Counted from the first letter of the stretch, positions 18,258 to 28,369 are shown. The stretch is 64,000 nt of DNA from JAGXRK01 sp963804005 (GCA_963804005.1 CAWDOP010000018.1:75044-139043), one strand, 5' to 3'. Numbers and translations: made by a program. Notes: generated by a model not told the origin, from the sequence alone.

Positions 18258-20459
18258 ATGCAGCTAAGTTCAAAACTATTAAGACTAACGCTTTTTATAA
18301 TTATCCTGATAACAGGATTTAATTTACTTGTTCAGGCTCAGGACAAACAACTTACTTTCAACCAGGTTTATCTATTTGGTCAACCTCGTCTTTTAAAACC
18401 CTCACCGCAATTAAAAGGTTGGTATGACGATCAGCATTATATTCAATCAAAAAATGAAAATGGGAAAGCATTGCTTGTTGCTATTAATGCATCAACCGGT
18501 GAAGAAAAAGTTATTCTTGATTACTCCGAGTACGATGATGTGTTGCTTGAATATGAACTCACTCTGGATGGAAGCATAGACAACACAAAAGATTACGACG
18601 GATTTTTATTCGTTAAGGATAAAGATTATTATTTCTTTTCAAGAACCGTTGGTAAAGTAATTCGCTTAACTGACGATAAAGCTGACAAAAAAAATCCCAC
18701 TCTTTCTCCTGACGGAAAAAAAGTTGCATACACGAAAAACCGCGATCTTTATTTTGCTGATACACAAGCAGGAAAAGAAACACGCTTGACTTTTGATGCA
18801 TCAGAAACGATATACAACGGTTGGGCTTCTTGGGTATATATGGAAGAAATTCTTGGTCGGGCAACCAACTATAAAGCTTTCTGGTGGTCGCCCAACAGTG
18901 AAATGATTGCTTTTCTGAGAACTGATGATTCACCGGTTCCTAAATTTTCTTTGTTCAAATCAGATGGAGTTCACGGAGAACTTGAGTGGGAACATTATCC
19001 GAAAGCTGGAGATCCAAATCCCAATGTAAAACTCGGTATTGCTCATCTTATTAATAATAAAGTTGTTTGGATCGAGGAAGATGAAAATGCTGATCAATAT
19101 ACAGCTTGGCCAACCTGGACACCTGACAGTAAAGAACTTTTTTATCAGTTGCTGAATCGTGGACAGGATCATTTGCAGATTCTTTCAGCTGATCCTTTAA
19201 CAGGAAAAAACAGATTAGTTTATGAAGAAAAGCAACCAACCTGGGTAGACTGGTTTGAAGATCTTTATATTCTACAAAACAATAAAGGCTTTATACTAAG
19301 ATCGGATATTGATGGCTGGAAACACCTATATTATTATAATATGCAGGGTAAACTTAAATCCAGATTAACTTCGGGTGACTGGACTGTTACAGAAATAGTA
19401 TTAATAGATGAAAAAAATGAAAAGGTTTACTTTGAGGGAAATAAGGATAACTCTTTCGATACACATTTGTTTGTGGTTAACTTTAATGGAGATGGATTAA
19501 AGAAACTTACTAAAGCGGAAGGGACACATAATTGTACTGTTTCTGAAAACGGTTCCTATTTCTACACCACACACAGCAATATTTTAACGTTTCCCAAAAC
19601 AGAACTGTACAGTATAGATGGTGAACTGCAGAAATTAATCGGAGACAGAAAATCAGAAATTTTTGACGAATACAAATTGGGAAAAGTTGAACTGATGAAA
19701 ATAAAAATCTCGAATGGCATTGAACTCCCTGCAATGTGGGTCCTTCCACCGGATTTTGATGAAGCTAAAACTTATCCAGTCCTTTTTTCAGTTTACGGTG
19801 GTCCAGGCATTAAAGATGTCTCAAATTCTTTTTCTGGTTACTTAGATAGATTCTTCATAGCTCAAAGCGGTATAATTTATTTCGTAGTAGATCACCGAGG
19901 CTCGGAACATTTTGGTAAAAAAGGAACTGCACTTATGCACCGCAATCTTGGCAAATTGGAAATGAACGATTACATTGAAGCCGTTAAATGGCTAAAGACA
20001 AAACCATTTGTCGATTCAACAAAAATTGGAATTACTGGAAGCAGCTATGGTGGTTATGTTACCTGTATGGCACTTACATATGGTGCAGATTATTTTACTC
20101 ACGGGATTGCAGAATACTCCGGAACCGATTGGCGACTTTATGATAATGTATATACTGAAAGATTTATGGATACACCTGAAGAAAATCCAGAAGGTTATAA
20201 ATTTGGTTCTGCAATGACTCACGCAGATAAATATAAAGGGAAATTACGCATCACACACGGAACTTTAGATGATAATGTGCATATGCAAAATACAATCCAA
20301 CTGGTTGATAAGCTTACTACATTAAACAAAGATTTTGAAATGATGTTATACCCGAATGAAAGACATGGTGTCAGATTTCCTAAATGGGTTCACGCGCAGA
20401 GAGAGTATGTTAAATTTTGGTTTAAGAATTTTCTGAATAAAGATTTTTTGATGGAATAA
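18258..20459 (+). CDS. Dipeptidyl peptidase IV family serine peptidase (S9B)
   Basis: The 733-residue protein begins with a signal peptide (about 1-28). The N-terminal beta-propeller carries the substrate-binding double glutamate in WVYMEE (E196, E197). The C-terminal hydrolase has GSSYGG with nucleophile S596, GTLDDNVH with D671/D672, and ERHGVR with H703. The double Glu is diagnostic for DPP IV type cleavage of X-Pro or X-Ala dipeptides from free N-termini. It is periplasmic or outer-membrane associated and belongs with the S46, M19, S33 and S41 enzymes of this window in peptide use. Confidence 0.95.
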   Translation: MQLSSKLLRLTLFIIILITGFNLLVQAQDKQLTFNQVYLFGQPRLLKPSPQLKGWYDDQHYIQSKNENGKALLVAINASTGEEKVILDYSEYDDVLLEYELTLDGSIDNTKDYDGFLFVKDKDYYFFSRTVGKVIRLTDDKADKKNPTLSPDGKKVAYTKNRDLYFADTQAGKETRLTFDASETIYNGWASWVYMEEILGRATNYKAFWWSPNSEMIAFLRTDDSPVPKFSLFKSDGVHGELEWEHYPKAGDPNPNVKLGIAHLINNKVVWIEEDENADQYTAWPTWTPDSKELFYQLLNRGQDHLQILSADPLTGKNRLVYEEKQPTWVDWFEDLYILQNNKGFILRSDIDGWKHLYYYNMQGKLKSRLTSGDWTVTEIVLIDEKNEKVYFEGNKDNSFDTHLFVVNFNGDGLKKLTKAEGTHNCTVSENGSYFYTTHSNILTFPKTELYSIDGELQKLIGDRKSEIFDEYKLGKVELMKIKISNGIELPAMWVLPPDFDEAKTYPVLFSVYGGPGIKDVSNSFSGYLDRFFIAQSGIIYFVVDHRGSEHFGKKGTALMHRNLGKLEMNDYIEAVKWLKTKPFVDSTKIGITGSSYGGYVTCMALTYGADYFTHGIAEYSGTDWRLYDNVYTERFMDTPEENPEGYKFGSAMTHADKYKGKLRITHGTLDDNVHMQNTIQLVDKLTTLNKDFEMMLYPNERHGVRFPKWVHAQREYVKFWFKNFLNKDFLME

Positions 20460-20544
20460 TGCTTTCTGTGCGATGCCCTCAGCATCGAATTGAGTTATTA
20501 GATATTGTTAGTTTAGATAAAGAGTTCTTTACGGATTAAGTATC

Positions 20545-20599
20545 GAACGCGGATGATATTGATTACTGAAAATCAGCCAAATCTGTGTCATCCGTGTTC
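20545..20599. repeat. Imperfect inverted repeat (dispersed element)
   Basis: The left arm 20545-20564 (GAACGCGGATGATATTGATT) and right arm 20580-20599 (AATCTGTGTCATCCGTGTTC) match at 16 of 20 paired positions around a 15-base centre. The right arm is identical, inverted, to 9819-9838. It lies between two convergent genes and has no coding capacity. Confidence 0.7.
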
Positions 20600-20606
20600 T
20601 AATGCT

Positions 20607-22085
20607 CTAGACTGTTTGTATCACGCGACGGAAATGAAAACCGTAAACCGCAAGAGTCATCGCAATTGGAAATTTTCTGGGATACTTTAAAAGACTGACA
20701 AACAATAACTTCCAGAAATATCGCTTCCCTTTTTCAATTACTCCAAGTAGCCAAAGTAATCTAAAAAAAGCTTTTATCTGTTCAAGGTTTAATGTTTTAG
20801 GTGTCCAACGCGGAACCTTATATTCTTTTAAAAATACTTTCAACCGCTTATAATATTCTTCCTGAGAATAAATTGTATTTAGTAACCGACTGTAACCTCT
20901 GATAAGTTTTGTGTAATCCATTTTGGGAATAAAGTTAATTGATGCATCCATATTATTGCCGGAGAACATCTCAAGAAGTCTTCCTTCTTTTTTCATCCTA
21001 GCAAATAATTTCGTTCCGGTTGGAGCGTTAAGTAAACCAACCATTGCATTTGCAATTCCGCTTTGCTGAATGAAATTTATCTGTTCATCGAATACCGTTT
21101 CAGTATCGTTGTCAAAACCGACGATGAAACCGCCGGAAACAATCATTCCGTTTCCTTGTAACTTGTTGACCGATTCAACAAGATTGCGTTTAAGATTTAT
21201 TGCTTTTCCGCATTCATTCAGACTTTCACTGTTTGGTGTTTCTATTCCAACAAATACACTGTTAAATCCTGCTTCAACCATAAGTTTCATCAGTTCATCG
21301 TCATCAGCAAGATTTATCGAAACTTCTGTTATAAAGAAGAAAGGATATTTTCTTTCCTTCGACCACTTAACTAATGCAGGAAGAAATTCTGTTTTCAGTT
21401 TTCTCTTATTGCCAATGAAGTTATCATCAACAACGGAAATTGCGCCTCGCCAGCCAAGTTCATACAACCTGTTAAGTTCATTTAGAAACTGTTCAGCACT
21501 TTTTGCTCTTGGTTTTCTTCCATTCAACATTGTTATGCTGCAGAATTCACAATCATACGGACAGCCGCGCGAATATTGTATGCTCATTGAAGCATACTTT
21601 TTCATATCGAGCAATTCCCACATTGGAATTTGGGCAAATGACACTTCAGGGAATTCATTGGTTTGATAAACGTGTCGTGGATTTCCGTTTTTTAAATCTT
21701 CCAGAAAAAGTGGCAGAGTTATTTCTGCTTCATTAAGAATAAAATGATCTATACCAAGAAGATCTTGATGCTGAGTCGTACACAAAGGACCTCCGGCAAC
21801 AACTTTAACTCCGAGTTTATTACATCTTCTTACCATTTCTTTGAATGATTTAAGATGAACGTTCATCGCGCTGATAAACACATAATCTGCCCAGATAATA
21901 TCTTTGTCGCTAAGCTTAGATACATTAATATCTATGAGTTTCTTTTGCCAGTCTTCCGGCAGCATTGCCGCTACAGTAATAAGTCCAAGCGGAGGTTCGG
22001 CAGCTTTTTTCGATACAAACTTAAGTGCCTCCTTAAAACTCCAGAATGTTGATGGTGTTTCGGGATATATCAATAAAACGTTCAA
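20607..22085 (-). CDS. B12-binding-domain radical SAM protein (DUF4070 type)
   Basis: The 492-residue protein has a cobalamin-binding Rossmann domain in the first 150 residues (NVLLIYPETPSTFWSF, PPLGLITVAAMLP) and a radical SAM domain with RGCPYDCEFC (C175, C179, C182) followed by SITMLNGRKPRAKS. The C-terminal part has the DUF4070 pattern (RGYSRLLNTIYSQEEYYKR). Relatives include the hopanoid methylase HpnP and lipid-modifying enzymes, but the substrate cannot be assigned here. There is no hopanoid gene in the window. Single gene, divergent from the two-component system. Confidence 0.85.
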   Translation of the reverse strand: MNVLLIYPETPSTFWSFKEALKFVSKKAAEPPLGLITVAAMLPEDWQKKLIDINVSKLSDKDIIWADYVFISAMNVHLKSFKEMVRRCNKLGVKVVAGGPLCTTQHQDLLGIDHFILNEAEITLPLFLEDLKNGNPRHVYQTNEFPEVSFAQIPMWELLDMKKYASMSIQYSRGCPYDCEFCSITMLNGRKPRAKSAEQFLNELNRLYELGWRGAISVVDDNFIGNKRKLKTEFLPALVKWSKERKYPFFFITEVSINLADDDELMKLMVEAGFNSVFVGIETPNSESLNECGKAINLKRNLVESVNKLQGNGMIVSGGFIVGFDNDTETVFDEQINFIQQSGIANAMVGLLNAPTGTKLFARMKKEGRLLEMFSGNNMDASINFIPKMDYTKLIRGYSRLLNTIYSQEEYYKRLKVFLKEYKVPRWTPKTLNLEQIKAFFRLLWLLGVIEKGKRYFWKLLFVSLLKYPRKFPIAMTLAVYGFHFRRVIQTV

Positions 22086-22259
22086 GTAGTTTCTCCTGAA
22101 TAATTTATATTACAATTATGCAAAGAATATTACTGTGTGTTTGTAAAAGAATTGTAAAAATCAATAAGCTTAATTTGATGTTAAACTGAATAAAAATGAT
22201 ATTTGGTTTGTGATTTTATCTAATTAGATTTTCCTTAAATAGAATTAAAGGAATGTGCT

Positions 22260-23252
22260 ATGCGTAAGCGGTACTCATTCGTTTATACCCTGATTATTTT
22301 TATTCTTGCCCAGCTTGTTTGGCTTGCTGTTTTGCTATTATGGATTTATTGGTATGTAAAAAACAACTTAATCTTTGAGCAGGTTGGCGAAGAATTATCT
22401 CCGCAGATTGTTGTCGATGCTCCGAGCGTTGCTCCTTTTGTATTAGGAATCGTTATGCTCGCCGGACTTTCCTTCAGTCTTGTTCTCTTCTTTAGACATC
22501 TGAGCATACAGATAAGACTAACAAAATTGTATGATAACTTTATTGCAAACATTACACACGAATTAAAATCTCCGCTCTCGTCAATTCAGCTTTATCTTGA
22601 AACGTTGAACTCAAGAGATGTGCCTCTCGAAAAGAAAAAAGAGTTTTATGAATTTATGATGAGAGATGCTGCGCGCTTACAAAATCTCATCAACTCTATT
22701 CTTGAAATATCTGCGCTTGAAGGAAAGCAAAACAAAAATGATCTTATACGTCATCAGGCATGTCAATTCATTCCAAAGATAATTAAAGATTCTGCTTTGC
22801 AATTCAGACTGCCCGATAGCAATTTGAATGTTGAATCTATCGGCGATTGTGAGGTGCTTATAGATCCTTATTCTATTAAAATGGTATTTGATAATCTGAT
22901 GGATAATGCAATAAAGTACAACACCGGTAACTTAAAAATTGATGTGAAAATAGTTTGTCATCAAAAAAAAATAGAAATTGATTTTAAGGATAATGGAATT
23001 GGAATTCCCGCTAATGAACAGAAAAAAGTGTTTCAAAAATTTTATAGGATTTATGATAGGGATATACCCAATGTAAAGGGCACAGGACTGGGACTTTACT
23101 GGGTGAAAGAAATTATTAAAAATCATAAAGGAAAAATTTTTATTCATAGCGATGGAAAAGGAAAGGGCACATCATTTAAGATAGAGTTGCCTGTTTATAA
23201 AGAGAAAAAAGCATCTTCAAAAGAAAAACAAAAGGGAAAGACAAATGAGTGA
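22260..23252 (+). CDS. Sensor histidine kinase
   Basis: The 330-residue membrane kinase has two helices (about 8-32 and 59-79) flanking a very short periplasmic loop of about 27 residues, so it probably senses membrane or intramembrane signals. The HisKA motif NITHELKSPLSS gives H100; the ATPase domain shows the N box DNLMDNAIKYN, G1 DNGIGIP and G2 GTGLGLYWVKEI. The C-terminal 20 residues are Lys-rich. It overlaps the response-regulator gene by 8 bases, so the two form a pair. Confidence 0.95.
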   Translation: MRKRYSFVYTLIIFILAQLVWLAVLLLWIYWYVKNNLIFEQVGEELSPQIVVDAPSVAPFVLGIVMLAGLSFSLVLFFRHLSIQIRLTKLYDNFIANITHELKSPLSSIQLYLETLNSRDVPLEKKKEFYEFMMRDAARLQNLINSILEISALEGKQNKNDLIRHQACQFIPKIIKDSALQFRLPDSNLNVESIGDCEVLIDPYSIKMVFDNLMDNAIKYNTGNLKIDVKIVCHQKKIEIDFKDNGIGIPANEQKKVFQKFYRIYDRDIPNVKGTGLGLYWVKEIIKNHKGKIFIHSDGKGKGTSFKIELPVYKEKKASSKEKQKGKTNE

Positions 23253-23967
23253 ATCCAAAATTGAATTCGGCAAAATTCTTTTAGTTGAAGATGAAGAGAC
23301 AATGGCATTAGGGTTGGAGTATAATCTAACCGAAGAAGGCTATAAAGTCGATTGGGCAAAAGATGGAAAAGAAGCCATAAAATTTTTTGAAGAAAGAAAA
23401 TATGATTTGATTATTCTTGACATCATGCTCCCATACTTTAACGGATTTGAAATTGCGGAAACAGTTAGAAGCAAAAATCCGCAAATGCCTATACTAATGT
23501 TAACAGCAAGAACTAATGTTGAGGATAAAGTAAAAGGACTTGAACTTGGTGCCGATGATTATCTTACAAAACCATTTCATTTGAATGAACTGCTTCTACG
23601 TGTAAAGGGAATGTTAAAACGAAAATCGTGGTACAGCAAGGCAATAACAAAACAACCTGTCTACAAGTTTGGAGATAATGAAATAAATTTTGAAAATCTT
23701 AAGTGTAAAAAAGGCAAAAATAAATTCCAGCTTACTTCTTATGAAGCGATGATAATGAAATACTTAATTGAAAATAAAGAAAAAGTTGTAACGCGAAAGG
23801 AACTTCTTGAAAATGTTTGGCATCTTAATCCCGAGGTGGAAACCAGAACCGTGGATAACTTTATCGTCCGCCTGAGAAAATATTTTGAAAAAGATCCTTC
23901 AAATCCGGTTTTCATTGTCAGCGTAAGAAGTGCGGGATATATATTTAACGAAGAAGCAAAAGTGTAG
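23245..23967 (+). CDS. OmpR-family response regulator
   Basis: The 240-residue protein has a receiver domain (D59 in LIILDIML, T87, K109 in LTKPF) and a winged-helix DNA-binding domain from about residue 145 to the end (LTSYEAMIMKYLIENKEKVV, TVDNFIVRLRKYFE, VRSAGYIF). It is the partner of the kinase that overlaps its 5' end. Its stop codon lies inside the left arm of the hairpin at 23960-23992. Its targets are not visible; the neighbouring PagL-like gene, ending 15 bases beyond the hairpin, is convergent and so not an obvious target. Confidence 0.95.
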   Translation: MSESKIEFGKILLVEDEETMALGLEYNLTEEGYKVDWAKDGKEAIKFFEERKYDLIILDIMLPYFNGFEIAETVRSKNPQMPILMLTARTNVEDKVKGLELGADDYLTKPFHLNELLLRVKGMLKRKSWYSKAITKQPVYKFGDNEINFENLKCKKGKNKFQLTSYEAMIMKYLIENKEKVVTRKELLENVWHLNPEVETRTVDNFIVRLRKYFEKDPSNPVFIVSVRSAGYIFNEEAKV

Positions 23968-23992
23968 TCCACCTTAAAGGTGGCCTACACTT
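23960..23992. repeat. Intergenic hairpin, family member 1
   Basis: AAGTGTAG-T-CCACCTT-A-AAGGTGG-C-CTACACTT: perfect outer (8) and inner (7) arms separated by one mismatched pair. It lies between convergent genes and may act as a two-way terminator. Same architecture at 36836-36868 and 46731-46765. Confidence 0.7.
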
Positions 23993-24006
23993 AAAGCAAA
24001 AGTAAT

Positions 24007-25152
24007 TTATCTGAACGAATACGTAAATCTTAAACTCAAATGATCGGCAGAGTTGCGGTAGGATTTAAATGTGCTTCCGATATAAATATTATCTATTATG
24101 TTATACATAACTCCCCAGCGCTGATAAATGTCATCCTTTTCAGCAAACGAACGATAAACATATCCACCAAGTTGCGCGCTGAGAATCGTTTTTCCCATAA
24201 GAAATTCTACACCGAGCAATAATGATCCACGGTAAGGATTTATTGCCTGATCAGGATATTCTCTTCTAGCAATTTCAACTGCTCTTCCATTTCTCTCAAG
24301 CTCTGCCGCAAAGGTTAAAGCCATAATCCTGTAAGTTTGTATACTTCTTAAGATTGTTATCCCGTACATCTGCACCTGTCCCGGCATCGGAAATGGCATT
24401 GATGATATTCCCCAAGAGAAAGATACATCCCAACGCTTTTTCTTTTCGGTGGTTAGATACGGATCATAAATATCTCTAATATAAAAATCAGGTTTGTCTA
24501 AAAAATAATTAGCAGAAAGTGCAAGTGCCCAATAGTTCACTCCTCCGTTCGGTTCAAGTAGAGCCGCATTTGATTGATGATTCATGCTTCCGTCTAACTG
24601 AAGTTCAATTCTTTCAAGAGGTTTATAAGTTATGCCGCCGCCAACCGATAGTATATAGTTGAAGTGTGTTGAATAAGACCAATTTTTTAATTCAGCATCT
24701 TCATCATAAGGATTTGTAAGATAAGACAACCCTCCTTTTCCTTTAAGATGAAAATTAAAATCATCCGGAAGGCCAAAGAAGTATGTAAAATTTAATCCTG
24801 CTGAAAACCCGTGACCTAAAATCTCCTCCTGATTAAAATCATAATACGCAAAAAATGTCCCTACTCTTGGATAACATTTGCAATCGTTCCAGACTTCATC
24901 ATAATTTAAGTGCCAGTAAAAATCCAGTTCATAACCGCGCGGATTTAACCCGCGGACGTTTACAACTTCTTTTGCGTGGGGAATCATGTAACCCGAGATA
25001 AAGCTTGTGCCTAAAAGGTAAACGTAACGACTATCATTTTGTGAAATGGAAATAGAGTCCTGTGAAACATCTGTTTCATTTAATGTCTGAGCAAAGTATT
25101 CAGACGAGACTAAAACCAGTAGAATAGTAAGTTGAGTGAAAATATATCTCAT
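24007..25152 (-). CDS. PagL-like acyloxyacyl hydrolase (lipid A deacylase)
   Basis: The 381-residue exported protein has a signal peptide (about 1-21) and a beta-barrel body. The segment MNHQSNAALLEPNGGVNYW matches the PagL/acyloxyacyl hydrolase signature H-x-S-N...PN-G-N, giving catalytic H192 and S194 (N195 and N202 nearby). PagL removes the 3-O acyl chain of lipid A in the outer membrane. The protein is about twice the length of PagL itself, as is usual for Bacteroidota members, with an extra barrel-like C-terminal half. The activity is inferred from the motif. Confidence 0.7.
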   Translation of the reverse strand: MRYIFTQLTILLVLVSSEYFAQTLNETDVSQDSISISQNDSRYVYLLGTSFISGYMIPHAKEVVNVRGLNPRGYELDFYWHLNYDEVWNDCKCYPRVGTFFAYYDFNQEEILGHGFSAGLNFTYFFGLPDDFNFHLKGKGGLSYLTNPYDEDAELKNWSYSTHFNYILSVGGGITYKPLERIELQLDGSMNHQSNAALLEPNGGVNYWALALSANYFLDKPDFYIRDIYDPYLTTEKKKRWDVSFSWGISSMPFPMPGQVQMYGITILRSIQTYRIMALTFAAELERNGRAVEIARREYPDQAINPYRGSLLLGVEFLMGKTILSAQLGGYVYRSFAEKDDIYQRWGVMYNIIDNIYIGSTFKSYRNSADHLSLRFTYSFR

Positions 25153-25325
25153 ATTGTATTTAATGTTTCTGCTGAGATTACCAATTCACTCAGCCGCTGA
25201 AGAAAATTCTGACAACAAAGTATTCTTTAACATCAAATGTAAAAATATAATTTTCTGATCAAATAATTGTTCCTTTAATAATTATTACGCAATTTTAAAC
25301 TATATTTTAATATTAGAAAATTTTT

Positions 25326-26564
25326 ATGAAATCATCAGTTATAATTCTAAGTGTTGTTTTATTATTCTTTCAATCTTCCTTAACATACTCCCAATTACCA
25401 AATGCAAAATATCTTAAAATTGCTAATAAAGTTTTAAGTTCAGTTCCGCTTGTCGACGGACATAACGATTTGCTGCTTCACTATTACTACTACAAAGACA
25501 GAAAAGGAAATCTGGACGGATATGACATTTCTACACCTGTATTGGGACAAACAGATATTCCTCGTTTAAGAGAAGGAAAAGTCGGTGCTCAATTTTTTAC
25601 GGTGTTCAGCTTTGATGACAGGGCACTGACTAAATCAATGCTCGAATCCATTGATTGCCTTTACCGTATTGCTGAACGATATAAAAATGATTTTTCATTT
25701 GCATATTCATCAAATGACATTATGAATGCTTTCAATAAAGGTAAGATTGCTATGCTTATGAATATTGAAGGTGGTGAGCAGATTGAAAACTCTCTTCCGA
25801 TGTTAAGACTTTATTATCAGCTTGGTGTCAGATATATGACTCTTACCTGGAATTATTCGCATGATTGGGCTGATGCAGCTCTAGATTCAGCAAAACACGA
25901 CGGTCTAAATGAATTCGGAAAAGAAGTTGTAAGAGAAATGAACAGACTCGGAATGCTTGTTGATATTTCTCACGTATCAGATAAAGTTATGAAAGATGTT
26001 TTTGAAACTTCTGAGGCGCCTGTAATTTATTCCCACGCCAACAGCAGAAAATTTGTAAACACCAAACGTAATGTGCCGGACGATATTCTGCATCAACTTA
26101 AAAAGAACAACGGAATTATTATGGTAAGTTTCGTTCCGTTCTTTGTTAACCAGGAATATGCCGACTGGTTTGATCTCTATGAAGCTGTTTATGATTCTCT
26201 GAAAATGGGAAACAAAGAAACTGCTAAAGCAATAATAGAAGAATGGAAAATTAATAATCCTGAGCCTAAAGCAACCTTATCGGATCTTGCGAATCATCTT
26301 GATCACATTAAAAATTTAATTGGTGCTGATCATATTGGTATAGGCTCCGACTTCGACGGATTTACAGGAGTTATTGAAGGATTGGATGATTGTTCAAAAT
26401 TCCCAAATCTTTTTGCAGAACTTGCGCGCAGAGGTTGGACGGAAGATGAATTAAAAAAACTTGCTGGCGAAAATTTTCTTAGAGTTTTTCGTGAAGCGGA
26501 AAAAGTTTCACAAAAACTAAGAACCGAAAGAAAAGCTTCAATGATGAGAATAGAAAACAAATAA
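25326..26564 (+). CDS. Membrane dipeptidase (M19)
   Basis: The 412-residue protein has a signal peptide (about 1-22) and the renal-dipeptidase motifs: VDGHNDLL (H46, D48), NIEGG for the bridging Glu, ISHVSD and IYSHANSRKF for the zinc His ligands, and GIGSDFDG near the C-terminus. M19 enzymes cleave dipeptides, including some with D-residues, outside the cytoplasm. The next gene follows 11 bases later. The enzyme probably finishes the breakdown begun by the dipeptidyl peptidases. Confidence 0.93.
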   Translation: MKSSVIILSVVLLFFQSSLTYSQLPNAKYLKIANKVLSSVPLVDGHNDLLLHYYYYKDRKGNLDGYDISTPVLGQTDIPRLREGKVGAQFFTVFSFDDRALTKSMLESIDCLYRIAERYKNDFSFAYSSNDIMNAFNKGKIAMLMNIEGGEQIENSLPMLRLYYQLGVRYMTLTWNYSHDWADAALDSAKHDGLNEFGKEVVREMNRLGMLVDISHVSDKVMKDVFETSEAPVIYSHANSRKFVNTKRNVPDDILHQLKKNNGIIMVSFVPFFVNQEYADWFDLYEAVYDSLKMGNKETAKAIIEEWKINNPEPKATLSDLANHLDHIKNLIGADHIGIGSDFDGFTGVIEGLDDCSKFPNLFAELARRGWTEDELKKLAGENFLRVFREAEKVSQKLRTERKASMMRIENK

Positions 26565-26575
26565 CTTAATATAAA

Positions 26576-27835
26576 ATGATTAAAGCAATAGTTCCATTGG
26601 TCTCATTATTTCTTTTTCTTTTGAGCTCTTCAGTAGTTGCTCAGTGGAAACAAATTCTTCTTGATCCTCCATCCGGAATATTTTCATTTTATACATCTGA
26701 TAGTACAGTTTACGCCGGCGGCGACAGCATTCTTTATTATAGCACAGATATCGACAGTGGATGGTTACGTTCTTCAAGAATTGAAACTGTTGAACACGGG
26801 ATTACTTCAATTGAGAAATGGGACAATAAATTATTCGTTGGAACTGCTGGAAGAGGAGTCTTTGAAAGCACCGATGAAGGAGTTACCTGGTCATCACTCA
26901 ATAACGGTCTAACCGGAACCGGTGCATTAGAAATTTCTTCAATGGCAATTAGGGGAGATAGTCTTTATGCGGGAACTATCGATGAGGGTGTTTTCGTACT
27001 TAATCTTTTAAGTCCTTTAGAATGGGTAACATTCAGAGAAGGTTTGACAGTTGGAATCTCTTGGGATGTTTACAGCTTATATAACTTTAAAGGAACATTA
27101 ATCTGCGGTGCTGGTGGGAATGCAAAGGTCTATTTCAACGAGTCCGGAACTTCAAATTGGACTGAACGAAGTTTTGATCTCAGCGAGGAATCTAATTCTA
27201 TGCTGGGAATTACTAATTGTGGTGATGTAATAATTGGATGTGCAAATCTTGGGATTTATAGAAGCTTAAATAATGGTGTAAGCTGGGAATATTACAACCC
27301 CGGCATTGGTTTGATAAGTTTTGCTTCATTTGTTGTTGTTAATGCTGTAACCTTTTCAGTAATTTCAAAATTGGACACAAGTTATTTGCTTGCTTCCGTA
27401 AATAGTGGGGCTGCCTGGCAATTTGAAGTTGAATTTAGTAGTACAAATTTTGCAATTACTTATTTGAATAATAAACTTTTTTCAGGAAGAGACGACGGAC
27501 TATTTTATCTTCCATACAAACCCTCTTCATTTGATGATGAAACTAATTTTATTCAACTAACCGATTTTCTGTTAAAGCAGAACTATCCCAATCCGTTTAA
27601 TCCAAGCACCTTGATCGGTTATCAGTTACCAGTTACCAGTAAGGTAACATTAAAAGTTTACGATATGTTGGGTAGAGAAGTAGTAACACTTGTTAACGAA
27701 GAACAACAACCAGGAGTATATGAAATAGATTTTAAACCAGAATCATGTATCAAGCATCCAGCATCTGGTGTGTATTTTTATAGACTTCAAACTAAAGATT
27801 ATATAGAAACGAAGAAGATGGTTTTACTTAGGTGA
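26576..27835 (+). CDS. T9SS cargo protein, beta-propeller with sorting domain
   Basis: The 419-residue protein has a signal peptide (1-21, VVAQ), a WD/BNR-like propeller of repeated units (YAGGDSILYYSTD, LFVGTAGRGVFESTDEGVTW, YAGTIDEGVFVL, IYRSLNNGVSWEYY) to about residue 330, and a T9SS type A sorting domain at 335-419 (QNYPNPFNPSTLIGYQLP, VYDMLGREVVTLVNEE, GVYFYRL, KKMVLLR). The sorting domain is the Ignavibacteria form. It should be secreted and attached to the cell surface or released. It follows the M19 gene by 11 bases. The role of the propeller is unknown. Confidence 0.9.
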   Translation: MIKAIVPLVSLFLFLLSSSVVAQWKQILLDPPSGIFSFYTSDSTVYAGGDSILYYSTDIDSGWLRSSRIETVEHGITSIEKWDNKLFVGTAGRGVFESTDEGVTWSSLNNGLTGTGALEISSMAIRGDSLYAGTIDEGVFVLNLLSPLEWVTFREGLTVGISWDVYSLYNFKGTLICGAGGNAKVYFNESGTSNWTERSFDLSEESNSMLGITNCGDVIIGCANLGIYRSLNNGVSWEYYNPGIGLISFASFVVVNAVTFSVISKLDTSYLLASVNSGAAWQFEVEFSSTNFAITYLNNKLFSGRDDGLFYLPYKPSSFDDETNFIQLTDFLLKQNYPNPFNPSTLIGYQLPVTSKVTLKVYDMLGREVVTLVNEEQQPGVYEIDFKPESCIKHPASGVYFYRLQTKDYIETKKMVLLR

Positions 27836-27838
27836 TAA

Positions 27839-28369
27839 CTAATTGCCAATTATCTGAAGAAGATATTCAACAATTTCATCAACGGTATCGAAATACTTTA
27901 CTAATCCCGGTTCACGGTTTTCATAAATCATTTGTTTGTCCATAACGTTTACCACTTCTTTCCACATAGATGAGTGGCAGACAATTGGTTTACTGTCCAT
28001 CAGCTTTTTGTTCGCATATTCCCAAACGGCAGCTAATTCAAGCAATGTTCCCGTTCCACCCTGAAGAATTACAAAAGCATCGGCAAGCACCATTAACTTT
28101 TCGATGCGTTCAAAAACATTTGCACATCTTATTTCCCGAGTGACATAACGATTTGGATTAGATCCCCAGAAGGTCACGGTAACACCGTAAACTTCCGCAC
28201 CGTTATCCAAGGCACCTTTAGAAGCGGCCTCCATTATTCCATAAAAACCACCTGTACAGATTTCGAACTTATTTTGCGCGAGTTTAGCACCGAGATTATA
28301 AGCAATATTGTACTGTTCGTCTGCTTCTTTGGGAAACGAGCTTCCGAAAATCGTAATGATTTTAGGCAT
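27839..28369 (-). CDS. LOG family protein (TIGR00730-like)
   Basis: The 176-residue cytoplasmic protein has the Rossmann-type LOG layout: IFGSSFPKEADEQY, CTGGFYGIMEAASKGA and LQGGTGTLLELAAVWEY. The usual PGGxGTxxE motif is present with Gln in place of Pro. LOG enzymes hydrolyse nucleoside 5'-monophosphates to a base and ribose 5-phosphate. The gene ends 3 bases from the T9SS cargo gene, tail to tail. Confidence 0.85.
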   Translation of the reverse strand: MPKIITIFGSSFPKEADEQYNIAYNLGAKLAQNKFEICTGGFYGIMEAASKGALDNGAEVYGVTVTFWGSNPNRYVTREIRCANVFERIEKLMVLADAFVILQGGTGTLLELAAVWEYANKKLMDSKPIVCHSSMWKEVVNVMDKQMIYENREPGLVKYFDTVDEIVEYLLQIIGN

